Positions 11,604 to 24,073 of a stretch of DNA of 64,000 nt are shown here, in pieces. Origin of the DNA: Acorus gramineus (Eukaryota > Streptophyta > Magnoliopsida > Acorales > Acoraceae); assembly GCA_030737835.1 (NCBI GenBank), contig JAUJYN010000020.1:2356001-2420000 (forward strand), written 5' to 3'. The notes under the pieces are model-generated. The model searched no databases. It was not told the DNA's origin and worked only from the letters and a program-made list of their open reading frames with translations. The position numbers were made by a program, and so were the translations under genes. Each line of letters begins with the position of its first letter. Position 1 is the stretch's first letter.

Positions 11604-12954
11604 ATAGGTTCAACCCTCGGACTGTAGGTTATGGATATATTAGTTGGCTTAGAGCTTAGGTTTACGATTCCATGTAAACTTGGACTAATTATCCTCTGGA
11701 GATATAAGTAGATGTATTTTTATCTGGCTCTGATACAGAATGGTATCAGAGCGTAGGTTCAACTCTCGAACTGTAGGTTATGGTCATCTTAGTTGATCTG
11801 TTGAGTTTAGGGTCTAAGCTCGAATAACCTAAGGAGATTAAGTTTTGCTATCCTATAGAAAAATCTAGTTGGGCTATTTTGGTTACCTTAGAATTCTGAT
11901 TATGGAGCTTAGGGTAATCTTTTATGTGTAGTTATCTTTTGGATCTTAAGGCGGCCTATAGGAGAATTTCCTTTGAAGCCTAGGATAAGCTTAGGGCATG
12001 TTAAGATGCATTGCATATAGGGTTTGCATTCTAACCGTTTGTTTGTTTTTGTTATGACAAAATTTTGGTGGATTAAGCGCACGTTGGAAAGCGCACCAAG
12101 GAGATTGAGATTTATTTTCAATGATATACATGGCTAAGCATTTGCAACATTCGAGAATGTTATTTATGTTTCTAATGGCGATGTGAAAGACACATCAAAT
12201 TCGTGAATGTGCATTGTGGTAAATTAATTCTTATTCCTAATGTTAGGAATGTCATTAGTGTCATAATTGCCCCTTTTGTGTTGTACAAGTTGGACCATTT
12301 ATGGTATGGGACGTAAATGGACCTGACTTGTACAATTTGGATGAATATTGTTTTTCTTAATTTGTTTTCTTGTCATTGCTTGTATGGTATAAGTTGGATT
12401 ACCTGTGGAATGGGACATAGGTAAGCCTGGCTTATACAAATGATTGTGTACAATTTATGTGTATTGTTGATCTTGCTTATATTGTATAAGTTAAAACACC
12501 TATAGTGTGGGGCGTAGGTGGGTTTGACCTATACAGTAATTGTTGTGATTTGTGAATGTCTTATTGTTTTTGTCTATGTCATATAAGTTAATCCACTTGT
12601 CGTTTGGGTCACTGTATATCAGAGTGGTGCAGCGGAAGCATTGTGGACCAAGCTTGTATGATTGTTTTGTTATGTTGTCATTGTATGTTGTTTGTTTCGG
12701 TATAAGTTAGAATTTCAATGCGGAGCATTGGTTGTTTTACTTATACACTTGTTTGTTTGATTGTTTGCGGCGTATAAGATGGATTCTTATACCATTGTCT
12801 GTATTTGTTGTGATTGCCGTGTATGTGTCAGATTCATTAACTGACTCATACATTTATTGTTTGAATGTATGATGAATGATTGTTTTGTTATTATAGGATG
12901 TCATATGCCTTCTATTTTGTGTTTCTCCTTTGAATTTAGAGGACTAAATTCCTT
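11604..12954 (+). other. Non-coding interior with imperfect inverted-repeat units
   Basis: There is no open frame worth calling on either strand. From 12281 to 12866 it holds about seven degenerate units. Most have a GTATAAGTT- or GTACAAGTT-like left arm and a CTTATAC- or CTTGTAC-like right arm: 12281-12335, 12381-12439, 12481-12536, about 12580-12620, about 12700-12748, 12771-12802 and 12821-12866. The centre of several units reads TGGGACGTAAATGG or TGGGGCGTAGGTGG. The function is unknown. Confidence 0.7.
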
Positions 12955-12968
12955 TAAGGGGGGAAGAA
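12955..12968 (+). promoter_or_regulatory. Polypurine tract of the non-autonomous element
   Basis: TAAGGGGGGAAGAA directly precedes the 3' LTR. This is the expected site of plus-strand priming. Confidence 0.85.
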
Positions 12969-15440
12969 TGTAACGTCTCTGTATTTTTAGCCTTATATAT
13001 TTATTTTAAATATATAATGGAAATTTTAATTGAAATTTAATTATTTCATTTTTTTGTTTTGGCGGTAGGCCCAAATGGGTCCAATTTGATTTATAATTAT
13101 AATAATTATAAATTGATGTTGAAATATTTATTTTATATTTTTCTGGAGATCTTTATAGTCTCAAGATATTTTGGTTGAAATTTGGTGAATTCGGAGTTTA
13201 GGAAATTAGGTTTTTAGGATTTTGTGTTAAGTTATTGGGCCCAGGGATCTAGTTGCGAATCCAGAATATCTTTTAATAGGCTTCAGGGATCCGTTTGTAA
13301 ATCGGATAGGGATCTGTCTGTAAATCGGATAAGGACCTAGTTGTAAACCCGTAATACTTGAGGGGTCGTTTTGTAATTTGGTAAAAACCCTTTTATATAA
13401 CACATTTTGGGTTAGGGTTTGCATCAGAATTCTCATGGGACAAGAAAGGTGGTGATGACCTAACTCTACCCGTCGAGCACTACAAGGTGATAAATCTTTC
13501 TCTTTTGATTTTTATTGTTTAGTGTTTCAATTTAGTTTGGTTATGAGATGATTGTGTCAATCTATTATTTGGGAAAGAATGTTGATGGATTAGGGTTAGG
13601 GTTTGATTGATTTTAAATAGATAATGTTTTTATTAGATTTCAATGGATCTTGAAGGATTTCTTAAGATCAAACTAGATTTATTGGTTTTGGGATTTAAGG
13701 GTTATTTTCGGGTGGATTGAATACCTGATCATTAAATCGTGTTTTTGACTATGATAGAGCCGTTTCTGGGAAAATTGTATTTCACAAACAGAAATAGGTT
13801 TCGAAAAGATCTTTCCAACGAATCTTGAATCGGCTGATTTGGAGTTACGGTTAGAAAGTTATGATTTTTCAAATATTTCTGTGCAGTTTCTTAGAATTCA
13901 AATATTTAGCTTCATGACGAAGTTTGATGAATTTTAGAGATTTAAAAGGATAACAAATGGATGTTTAATGAGTATAATTTGATTTGTGGGTTTTGATGAT
14001 TTTATTGATCTTGGTGATTCAAATTGGATTTTTAAATCAATTAATTTGGTTTAGTGGGATCAATGAATATTAATTGAATATTATTGTTATTTGGATGTAA
14101 ATTGATTGGATTGAGTTATTTGGATCATTGGAGTTATAGTGGAGCCGTAATGGATCATTGGAGTTGTATTGGATTATTTGTCTAAATATTTTATTCGAGG
14201 ATTGATCGATTATGTGAGTCTTATGAAATAAATGGATATTGATTATCGGATCATTGTGAGATATGAACATTTTAATTTTTATTCAGAGTTGGGATTTTTG
14301 TTAGGCCTTTAAGGTGAGTTGCGGATTGTAGGTCTATTTGGTACGGGCTCTTGGGATTATTGGGCCGAGCGCTGTTGTCAGTTGTTTGTCATGATTGAAT
14401 GATTTTCTTATTTATTGATTGCATAATTGTTATGCTAGGTTATCCACGTGCGAGTGTGTAGCGTTCATGCACGTGCATCAGTTTGTATTGCGTGGACTGG
14501 AGGTGAGTGGATGTCTCTATATTATTTGAAAAGCATCATATTATTTTATGATTATGAAATCTATCTTGTATGAAGCATATGAGCATGTTGTCATCATATA
14601 GGTTGATATTTTGGATATATTGTGTGCATTGGAAATTATGGGATTTATGAAAATCGTCGCATGCTGTATACTTGAAAGAAGTAGTTTTGATTGTGCATGC
14701 ATCAAATCGTCTAGGTGGCTCAGTCTAGGTGGCTGCGGTCTAAATTTGACCCAAGTCTAGGTGGCTATGTCTACGTGGCCCGATTTCCAAAGTGAAATCT
14801 CTGCGGCTAGGTGTCGTGGAAAGCGGGCATGCGTGTCCGTTGCATTCATATACATCATGTAGTTTGAAATCATGAGAAGATTTTTATGACATCACATTTA
14901 TTCGAAAGAGAAATGTTATTATATCCTTGAATGTTTTAAATGGCTTCTTTATTATAAGCTTTGCTTTATATTACAACAATTGTTCCATAGACACTTTTTA
15001 ACTGATTATTTTGAAGTATAATATATTATTGGGACACTTGTGTCCATTCACTGAGCGTGTGGTAGCTCATCCCTCTCTCTTCCCAACCTTTCAGATTAGC
15101 TGTTGGTGGTTGTCGATCTCGTTAAGGCGTTGAAGGTTGAAGCTCGTATTTTATTTCCGGAGCACTAGACTTGTGTAAAAGGTGTTGGTCATTTCTTTGG
15201 CATGTAGAGGACCCATATGTATGATAGTGTGGATATATAAATTAAGTTGTTTTCGATGTATATTGAATTTGTGTTGGATTTTAGCATTGACAATATATGT
15301 ATAATTATGGTGATGTATTCGTATGTTCTCTGGATGAAAAATATATATATATATATATAGAACTCTGAGATTTGAGGAATTTAGTTAACGGAACCAGATT
15401 TCACGCTTCAAAACGGAGCCGTGGATCCAGGGGCGTTACA
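12969..15440 (+). repeat. 3' LTR of the non-autonomous element
   Basis: 2472 bp, nearly identical to 9107-11588. Differences include a shorter AT run near 15340 and scattered substitutions. It ends GGGGCGTTACA before the TSD copy at 15441-15445. Confidence 0.93.
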
Positions 15441-15445
15441 AATAG

Positions 15446-15740
15446 TAGCTTTGAGTCTGAAGCTAAGTTTGCATCTCTCATTCGTAGAGTAGAGGCCCTA
15501 GAGATGAAATCAAATCAAGATTCTGTTAATCAACTCTCCACCTCCAGCCCTACTACTGTCTGCATTTTATGTAAATCTTCAAATCACCTAGTGGAAGAAT
15601 GTCCTTCCCTATCATCCCACAAGGAAAGTTGAGCCGAACATGCCAATAGCTTACAATCGAGGAAAAATGATCCATATGCTCAAACTTTTAATCCGGGATG
15701 GAGGAATCATCCAAATCTGTCATGGACTCAAGGCCCACAT
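15446..15740 (+). pseudogene. gag: Athila-like gag, C-terminal part with zinc knuckle
   Basis: This continues the gag of 8459-9106 after the insertion. Reading with the frame that is open just before the insertion gives SSFESEAKFASLIRRVEALE, then the CCHC knuckle CILCKSSNHLVEEC (C-X2-C-X4-H-X4-C) at about 15562-15603. A TGA at about 15631 ends the frame, but typical Athila gag text (NDPYAQTFNPGWRNHPN) goes on downstream in the same frame, so the stop is a mutation. Protease, RT and integrase are absent, and the sequence passes straight toward the 3' LTR. Confidence 0.8.
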
Positions 15741-16142
15741 TAGAGAGGCCCACATGGACCTCTTCTAGTAGCTAAATCTTCAACTAGGGTTGAAGATGAA
15801 ACCATGCAATGCTAGTTTAGGATTTTATATTTAGATTTGAATTCTCCATATTGTTTGCTTTATTGCGTATCAATCTCTCCTTCAATTCTCTTTTGAAACC
15901 TTGTATGTGAATTTCTTATTATCTTCTTCAAAAATCTCTTGTATTTGATTTGATAAAATATGTTTTGATTGAGTTCTATGATATTTTATGCTCTTCTTAA
16001 CATGTTGAATATTGAGTTGGTAGATTTTATAATGGGAAGGGAGATAGATCATTCTATTGGGTTTTCATAAATCAAGGTTTTTAATCGTAGAATGATCTTC
16101 AAGGATCTCTTGTTTAGGGTTTGATAGGGTATGCTTGGTTAA
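15741..16142 (+). repeat. Start of the Athila-like 3' LTR and junction from gag
   Basis: AT-rich DNA resumes on the far side of a nested LTR at 23650. The exact LTR start cannot be fixed because only the last about 60 bp of the 5' LTR are in the window. No pol remnant was seen between gag and this region, which implies a large internal deletion or a gag-only design. Confidence 0.55.
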
Positions 16143-18967
16143 TGTCACGCCCCAGGGCGGCCGTCCCCAAGACGTGGCAATAATGAAATATCAGCTATCA
16201 ATACCTGAGGTCAACAAAGACTCCAACAACAACACACAAGGTGGCAAAGCAATGATAATGATAACTGACTGAAAAGCGGAAGCATAAGATATCAACAATG
16301 TTTGTAAACCAAAAACATTATTACAGACTCGAATACACAATCACTGTCCTATGAGAGCCAAGCCTAGTCCAAATAAAATACAACCTATGCCACATGCACG
16401 ATTTAAAATACATAAAATGACTCTAGGACTGCTGACAGCCTCACACTCGCCACCCGTCGGAAGAACGCTCCACGCCCATAAGACCACGCCACAGGAAAGC
16501 TCCAGCTCCACGCCCAACACTGCCCCTGAAAAGAAACAGTATGCGAGGGGTGAGCTACAAGCTCAGTGAGTGGCTGGAAACCAATCACCATACAACAGTT
16601 CAATACTAAAGCAATTTCCTTTCAAGGAAAACATGGGTGGAAACCCATGGATAACAGGGTCACGCGGCGGCGCGACCAACCTCACCCTCACCCTCACTCC
16701 CGGAGGAAGACTCTTGGGTCTTTTGGGGAGAGACCATACCGTTGGTCGAAGAGACGCGGAATTACTGGTCCACACAACACTACTGAATCACCAACCTCAC
16801 CCTCACTCCCAGAGGGAGACTCTTGGGTCTCTTGGGGAGAGACCATACCGTTGGTCGAAGAGACCCGGAATTACTGGTCTACACAACGCTACTGGATCAT
16901 CTACATCAGGATAACTGCCCAACGATGTCTTTGAACATCGATACGCAACCGGACCCAACAACTATGGGAACGGACGAACAACGAATGGGTCACGCGGCGA
17001 CGTGTCTTCACCTCATCCTCACCCTCACCCTTTAGAGGTGATATAGGACTTTTGGAAGAGACTTAGACTGCTCTACACCCTTGGTCCACTGGTAGCCCTT
17101 TCCCCGGGTAGTCACTACCTGGTATACTCCCACGATCAGTATGCTTCCGAACGCCTCGGTGGTACCTACGGATGGGAGCCCTCTGTCAGGACAGCTTTTC
17201 CAACGCCGGGAAGTTCCTACATCGGATCCAACGAAGGGGAGAACGATTCCACGCTCGCAATATCATTCGTTAGCCCTCTCCCGGGTAGCCTCTACCTGGT
17301 ATACCCCCACAATTAGTACATCTTGCCGCATGCATCGATAGTACCTACAGGTAGGGGCCCTCTGTCAGGACAGCTACAACCTGGGCCGCTTCAACACGGA
17401 CGACATTGGGAGGAAACACTCCATGTTCGCAAAGCAAACCCAATGGAAAAGCAACTACTCTCGATAATCACATATCGATGATAGCGAACACTATTGTACT
17501 CCCACACGGTTGCGTCGTTCGGACACAAGGGGGTTGCCTCTGCTCTCACGCAGAAATAATCCTAAGGCACATAACCCAACAGGCGGTTCATATACACGCC
17601 TAGCACGGGTAGGCCTAGCTTAATGCCCCAACTACCGGCTTAACAAAACTGATAAGATAATGAATTCTCCTGAATTCCAAACGAGTGCATCGCTCGGATG
17701 CACGAGGCAATTACATCGCTAGCGCTCTAACTAATAAGGTACAACCCGACAGCGGGTCATACCCACGCCTATTTCAGATAGGCCTATCAGTTTTTAACAT
17801 GCGCATATAAATATATCCAGGAGAATTATATCTAGCTATGTGCATGAACCATATGCACAATCATCTAATAATTGACCATAAGGGTGACCCCTAACATGGA
17901 TTTACATCATAAACAACAAATCATACAACATGCATACATGGTATGGCCAACTTAAACATGCATACGTGGCCATTAATCATATAAGCACACAAGGCATAAC
18001 TTAAGCATGCGTTGGATATCACCAACTTAAAAGAAAGAGTCAAGCGCGATCTCATGCATTAACAGGTGCTTGCCAATATTCCAAACGAACCTGAGTAGAA
18101 TAGGAAATCGTATCTACTTACTCAGTTCGTTCAGAGGGAGAGGGCGAGAGAGATCATCATCTCCTGAAGCTGGTCATAGCTTTACCTCATTAGCATGGGC
18201 GCAACAACTACACCACGCTCTCGAGTCTTATCGCAAGGGAATATTAGGCAGGTGCCCGTTATTAACCCAGACTTAATCATGCTGGATATTCAATTAATAT
18301 GGTGGGAGTAGTATTACAATACTACCTAAGGCATGCCATATTCTATACATCCATACACATTACACAAATACATGCCCATACTAGAGGGGCGCATGCAACA
18401 CAATCATTCATACATAGATACAATACATGTATATAAGCCTAGCATGCAAGATATCTAACATATTATAGCTTAAGCATGGCCATACTACTTATCTACACAA
18501 GTAGTATAGCTAAGGTGCCCCATCGATGCGCGATGCACGACTACGCGCGTCGAGTGCATCTCGAGAGAGGGGGGGGGGGATTGGACCAAACCACTCACCG
18601 CAACCCAGGACCTCGCGCATCCCATCCGACGAGATCTGCAAGGTAAGGGCATCAAATTTGGTGAGTAACATCACAATATAACACTTCGAAATTATTAGAA
18701 ATACCAAAAACTTAGACATGCACGCATACGGGCTCGCACGCATGCGAGCACGCGCGTACGCACGCATGCCCGAGTGCCCCAGCACCTACCCGAGACCCTG
18801 GGCAGCCCCGCGCATGCCCCAGCACGCGCACGCACGCACGCGCCTGGCACCCAGCCGCGCGCCCAGACCCGCCCAGACAACCTGCCCCGCGCACGCCCGC
18901 GCGCACTCGCGCGCACGTCCTGCGTGCACCCCGCTCTCTGCCAGCGTCCGTGCGCACCCGCGCGCCT

Positions 18968-21900
18968 TGTCACGCCCCAGGCGTCCTCGAGACGTGGCAA
19001 TAATAAAATATCATGGATGTATCAATACCTGAGGTCAATAAAGACACCAACAACAATACACAAGGCGGCAAAACAAGATAATGATAACTGACTGAAAAGC
19101 GGAAGCATAATATATAAACAATGTCTATAAATCAAAAATATTATTACAGACTCGAATACACAATCACTATCCTGTGAGAGCCAAGTCTAGACCAAAGAAA
19201 ATACAACCTGTGCCACATGCACGATTTACAAAGCATAAAATGACTCTAGGAATGCTGACAGCCTCGCACTCGCCACCTGCCGGAAGAACGCTCCACGCCC
19301 ATAAGACCACGCCACATGAAAGCTCCAGCTCCATTCCCAACACTGCCCCTGAAAAGAAACAGTATGCGAGAGGTGAGCTACAAGCTCAGTGAGTGGCTGG
19401 AAACCAATCACCATACTACAGTTCAATACATAATCAATTTCCTTTCAAGGAAAACATGGGTGGAAACCCATGGATAACTGGGTCACGTGGCAGCGCGACC
19501 AACCTCACCCCCACCCTCACTCCCGGAGGGAGTCTCTTGAGACTTTTGGGGAGAGACACTATACCGTCGGTCGAAGAGACCCGGATTTACTGGTCTGGGG
19601 AGAGACCATACCGTCGGTCGAAGAGACCCGGATTTCATGGTCTGGGGAGAGACCATACCGTCGGTCGAAGAGACCCGGATTTATTGGTCTGGGGAGAGAC
19701 CATACCGTCGGTCGAAGAGACCCGGATTTACTGGTCTACACAACACTACTGGATCATCTACATCTAGATAATTTCTCAAACGATGCCTTTAAACATCGAT
19801 ACAAGACCGGACCCAACAACTATGGGAACGGTCGAACAACGAATGGGTCACGCGGCGATATTCTTCACCTCATCCTTACCCTCACTCCTAGAGGGAGACT
19901 CTTGGGACTTTTGGAAGAGATTTAGACTGCTCTACACCCTTGGTCCACCCGGTAGCCTCTCCCACACTCCGTAGCCTCTACCTGGTATACTCCCACGATC
20001 AGCACTGTCCGACGCATCGGAGGTACCTACAGATGGGAGCCCTCTGTCAGGTCAGCTTTCCAACGCCGGGGAGTCCCTACTCGGATCCAACCAAAAGGGA
20101 GAACGATTCCCACGCCCGTAACATCATTCGTTAACCCTCTCCCGGGTAGTATCTACAACCCGATCTCCTCAACTCACCGCTCTACACCCTTGGTCCGCCA
20201 GTAGCCCTTTCCCCGGGTAGCCTCTACCTGGTATACTCCCACGATCAGTACTCTTCCGAATGCATCGGTGGTACCTACGGATGGGAGCCCTCTATCAGGA
20301 CAACTAAACCCGAGAAGTTCCTACATCAGATCCAACGAAGGGGAGAACGATCCCATGTTCGCAAAGCGAACCCAATGGAAAACAACTACTCTCGATACTC
20401 ACTTATCGAGATATCAAAACACAGGCATAACAACAATCTATTCAACACACTCATATTAACCTTAAAATAGTCATAGTCCCTATACGGGAGTAACTACACA
20501 AGTTAGTGGGTCGTAACATTGCCGACCCACCCCACCCTCACCCTTTAGGGGTGACATGGGCCTTTTCAGACTAGACCGCTCTCCACCCCTGGTCCACCCG
20601 GTAGCCTCTCCCACACTCCGTAGCCTCTACCTGGTATACTCCCACAATCAGCACTGTCCGACGCATCGGAGGTACCTACAGATGGGAGCCCTCTGTCAGG
20701 ACAGCTTTCCAACGCCGGGGAGTCCCTACTCGGATCCAACCAAAAGGAGAAGACAGCCTACTCACGCGTATACGATCCTCTTGGATCCGTCGACAACGAT
20801 TTCTAACACTACTAATGTCATGAATTCTCAAGAATTCCTCCAGGGCGCATAACTAAGATGCGGGGAAACATATATTATAACAACAAGGTTATAATATTCT
20901 CTAAGGCATGCTTATAACAATATATTCACATTTGATTTAAATAAATTAAACTAAATGGGAAACATGCATAGATCGGGGCTTTTCAATCAAGGGACATGGT
21001 GTCTAGGCATGTATGGGCCTCTATACATGATATATGAGTGCATATCCCTAGCATACAAGGTCTAATGTGGCATGGTTACATCATATTAAAACATGCATTA
21101 CATAGTTTTTCATACTATAGCTAGGGGGCCCCATCGATGCGTGACGCGCGTCTATGCAGGTCCAGCGCATCCCTAGAGGGGGGGGGGATTGGAATCGAAC
21201 CACAACCCGGGACCTCGCGCATCCCATCCGGCGAGATCTGCAAGGTAGGGCATCCAACTTGGTGAGTAACAACACAATTTACACATAGAAATCATTAGAA
21301 ATACCAAATACTCGGACAAGCACGCATACGAACTCGCACGCATGCGAGCACGCACGTACGCACGCGAGTCCGAGTGCCCCGACACCTACCTGAACCCTTG
21401 GGCAACCACACGCATGGCCCCCCGCACGCGCACGCACGCATGCGCCCCAGCACCCTCGGCGCACTGCCGCGTGCCTGCCCGCGAGCCCAGACGCGCTGCT
21501 GCGCGCGCCTGCGCGCACTGCGCGTCCAGCCCACGCGCCCCAGCACGCGCACGCACACGCATGCACGCACGCGCGCGCACTGGCCCCTAGCCCCGTGCCC
21601 AGGCACACTGCCCCGCGCGTGCGCACGCTCGCGCTCCCCCGCGCGCTCCCGCGCACGCACCCGCATGCGTCTGGGCGCCCGACTTGGCCTGCCAGCGCAC
21701 GCGCGCAGACAACCCCCAACGCGCGCCCAGCCAACCTTTACCCCTTTTTAACCCTCTCCAACCTCTCACACACCCTTTAACCCCTATGCATAGCATGCAT
21801 GACCCTCCCAACCAACCCTAAGCCATAATAACCAAGAAAAGAAGGGGAAAGGCTCACTTTTGGAGGGGGAATGAAAGGGGGAGACTCGGGGGCCCTCGAC

Positions 21901-22661
21901 GCACCAGCGACCACCTCAACCACAACCTCCTCAGCCCTCCTGTGGATGCAAATCAGGGGGGGAAAAGATCATGAAAAGGGAGCTTGATATAGGAGGAGAT
22001 CAACAACAACAATACATGAACAAACCCTCACCATTTCTTCCTCCTCCACCTTCTCCTTCTCTTTGGGACATTAAAACAAACACTTGGGGGGCTTGAGAGA
22101 GAGGAAGAGAGAGCTTGAAGAAGGTTGACGTGGGGTTGGGAGGGAGAGAGAGAGAGAGAGAAGATATTTGTTGCACACATAAATATCTAAAGAGGGATGG
22201 AAATGACCATTTCATCCCTGACTTAGAAATTCTGCACATGCTTCACTGGAACAGCCATAACTTCTACAATATAGCTCCAAATTGCACAATTCAAAATCCG
22301 TTGGAAGGCCAAGAAGATTATCTACAACTTTCATGTTTATGCCAAGATCAAATAATCTCTCCAGCTATTCCGAAATTAGAGCTAAACATTGAACAGGGCT
22401 GCTGCCAGAATTTTCATCCCCGGGGTATACTTGGAAAAATACCCATAACTTTTACTACATGAATCCAGTTGATCTAATTCCACTTTTGTGCGAAAGCTAA
22501 CTCAAAACTGGACATCTCATAATAAAATCATATTTAAACCTCTTCATCTTGGATTTTAACAAAATCAAATCCAAATACCAAATCGGGAATACATAACTTC
22601 GAGGAAAAATTTATGTAGCCAAATTTTAATCAGAGCGCTCCAAAATGACACAAGCACAACA
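18968..22661 (-). mobile_element. Minus-oriented type B solo LTR with perfect TSD
   Basis: 3694 bp from TGTCACGCCCC to GACACAAGCACAACA, flanked by the perfect duplication CGCCT at 18963-18967 and 22662-22666. It is inserted in the GC-rich tract of a related LTR in the same orientation. It contains four 47-bp repeats (about 19546-19740) and three partly repeated modules around 20034, 20283 and 20681. Its mini-exon region at about 21200 has lost the GTGAG donor. No internal element sequence is attached. Confidence 0.88.
19546..19740 (-). repeat. 47-bp tandem repeat, four copies, inside an LTR
   Basis: GAGAGACCATACCGTCGGTC recurs at 19551, 19600, 19647 and 19694. The spacing is 47 bp except the first, which carries a 2-bp insertion. 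The same repeat is present in five copies at 46644-46880 and in two at about 30318-30412 and 36738-36836. Because 47 is not a multiple of three, all frames are traversed, so the open frames here are not genes. Confidence 0.85.
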
Positions 22662-23649
22662 CGCCTGCTCCGCGCGCACGCGCCCGCCTGCGCCTGCCAG
22701 GGCCCCTCTGCTTGCACACGCGCGCGGACAGACCCGCCCACGGGCCCAGCACTCTTTTAACCCCTTTAACCCCTCCCCCACACTTCTCACTCACCCTAAA
22801 CCAATTACCTAGCATGCATGACTTCCCAACAACCCCCTAAGTCATGAAAAACCAAAGAAAAGAAGGGGAAGAGCTCACCTAGGGAGGGGGAATGAAAGGG
22901 GGAGATTCAGGGGCCCTCACTGCACCAACGACCACCTCAACCACCACCACCACTACCACCACCTCCACAGCCCTCCTCAGCCTTCTTTGGCTGCAAAACA
23001 GGGGGGGGAGACATGAAAAGGGAGCTAGAGAGAGGAGGATCAACAACAACAACAACACCTACACAAACCTTGCTCTTCCTCCTTCACCTTCTCCTTCTCT
23101 TCTCTTTGAGGCATTAACACAAACACATGGGGGGGGGATTGAAAGAGAGAAAGAGAGACCCAAAGAGAGGTCCACATAGGGAGTGAGAGGGAGAGAGAGA
23201 TTTTTTTCTCACTTGGGGGGGAGGTGAGAACAAGATTGGGAGAGGGGGGTGAACCTAAGCCTATTCTCACCCTCTAACAAACAAAATAACCAAGTGATTG
23301 CTTCACCACTAAGCAAAGGGGGGTAAGGTTACCCAAGGTCACCACATCCTCAAAAATATCTCACACTATTCGACTAATCAAACCAGGAACTCTCTCAAAA
23401 CCCGGATACAGTTCGGAACTGCATATTTTTCAAAACGTTACCGGAATTCAATGAAATTTTTATGGGTAGTACTAAACAGTACCAGGACCCATAATATGCA
23501 GTTAGATTTTTAATCAGAGTGCTCTAACTCCCGCAGGTGGCTAAAAGCCAAAATTTTAGCGACTCCGATCGAAAAAAAGAAAAGGCCCTGAATGACCCAG
23601 ATGTGACCAAGGCTTAACCGAAATGGCTCCAAATGACACAGGCATAACA

Positions 23650-24073
23650 TTTAACTATTTGATATCTTATTCTCTTCCTAATATGTGAATATTGAGATGA
23701 TTGTTTTGATTTCAAATCTGATTTTATGAAATAATTAATATGATTTTAAATATTTATTTTTCGATTGGTATTTGATTAACGTCAATATTGATTGAGTTAT
23801 ATGGTGGAGTTTCATATTTGAATATAATCCCTAAATTGGTATTGCATGGTGGATTCTAAAACCCTAGTTATCTTTTCATATTAATATTCTCTTTTTAATA
23901 ATAATAATAATAATAAAAACTTCATCAATCTTTCTTTCTAGTTCGATTAGTTAAATTGATTAATAATCTGATTTGGACAATTCTCTATGGGTTCGACCCG
24001 TATTTGCTAGATCTATATTTCTGTAACGATCCGTGCATTTGCAGTAATTAATAACAACTTAAAAATTCAATCA
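23650..24073 (+). repeat. 3' part of the Athila-like 3' LTR
   Basis: This continues the LTR interrupted at 16142. It ends with the block TGTAACGATCCGTGCATTTG ... TTCAATCA that matches the 5' LTR end at 7436-7496. DNA after 24073 is not similar to other parts of the window. Confidence 0.75.

Larger units (their letters stand above)
9107..15440 (+). mobile_element. Complete non-autonomous LTR retrotransposon (LARD-like)
   Basis: It is flanked by the perfect 5-bp duplication AATAG at 9102-9106 and 15441-15445. Two LTRs (9107-11588 and 12969-15440, about 2.48 kb each) begin TGTAACGTCTC and end GGGGCGTTACA. Inside lie a methionine-type PBS, 1380 bp without any coding frame, and a polypurine tract. 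With no gag or pol it must depend on proteins of another element. The LTRs differ at only about 20-25 positions by eye, so this is one of the youngest insertions here. It sits inside the gag of the Athila-like element in the same orientation. The long LTRs with a short empty interior fit the LARD concept, although the interior is shorter than in described LARDs. Confidence 0.93.
16143..23649 (-). mobile_element. Minus-oriented type B solo LTR, itself interrupted
   Basis: It starts TGTCACGCCCC and ends GACACAGGCATAACA. Without the nested LTR at 18968-22661 and its TSD copy it is about 3.8 kb. The flanks GTTAA (16138-16142) and TTTAA (23650-23654) look like a target duplication with one change. 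The Athila-like 3' LTR continues on both sides. No PBS, PPT or coding region adjoins, so it is a solo LTR. It carries a mini-exon (18599-18635, 37 nt), a stem-loop at about 16547-16570 and a donor at about 22877-22878. Confidence 0.82.
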
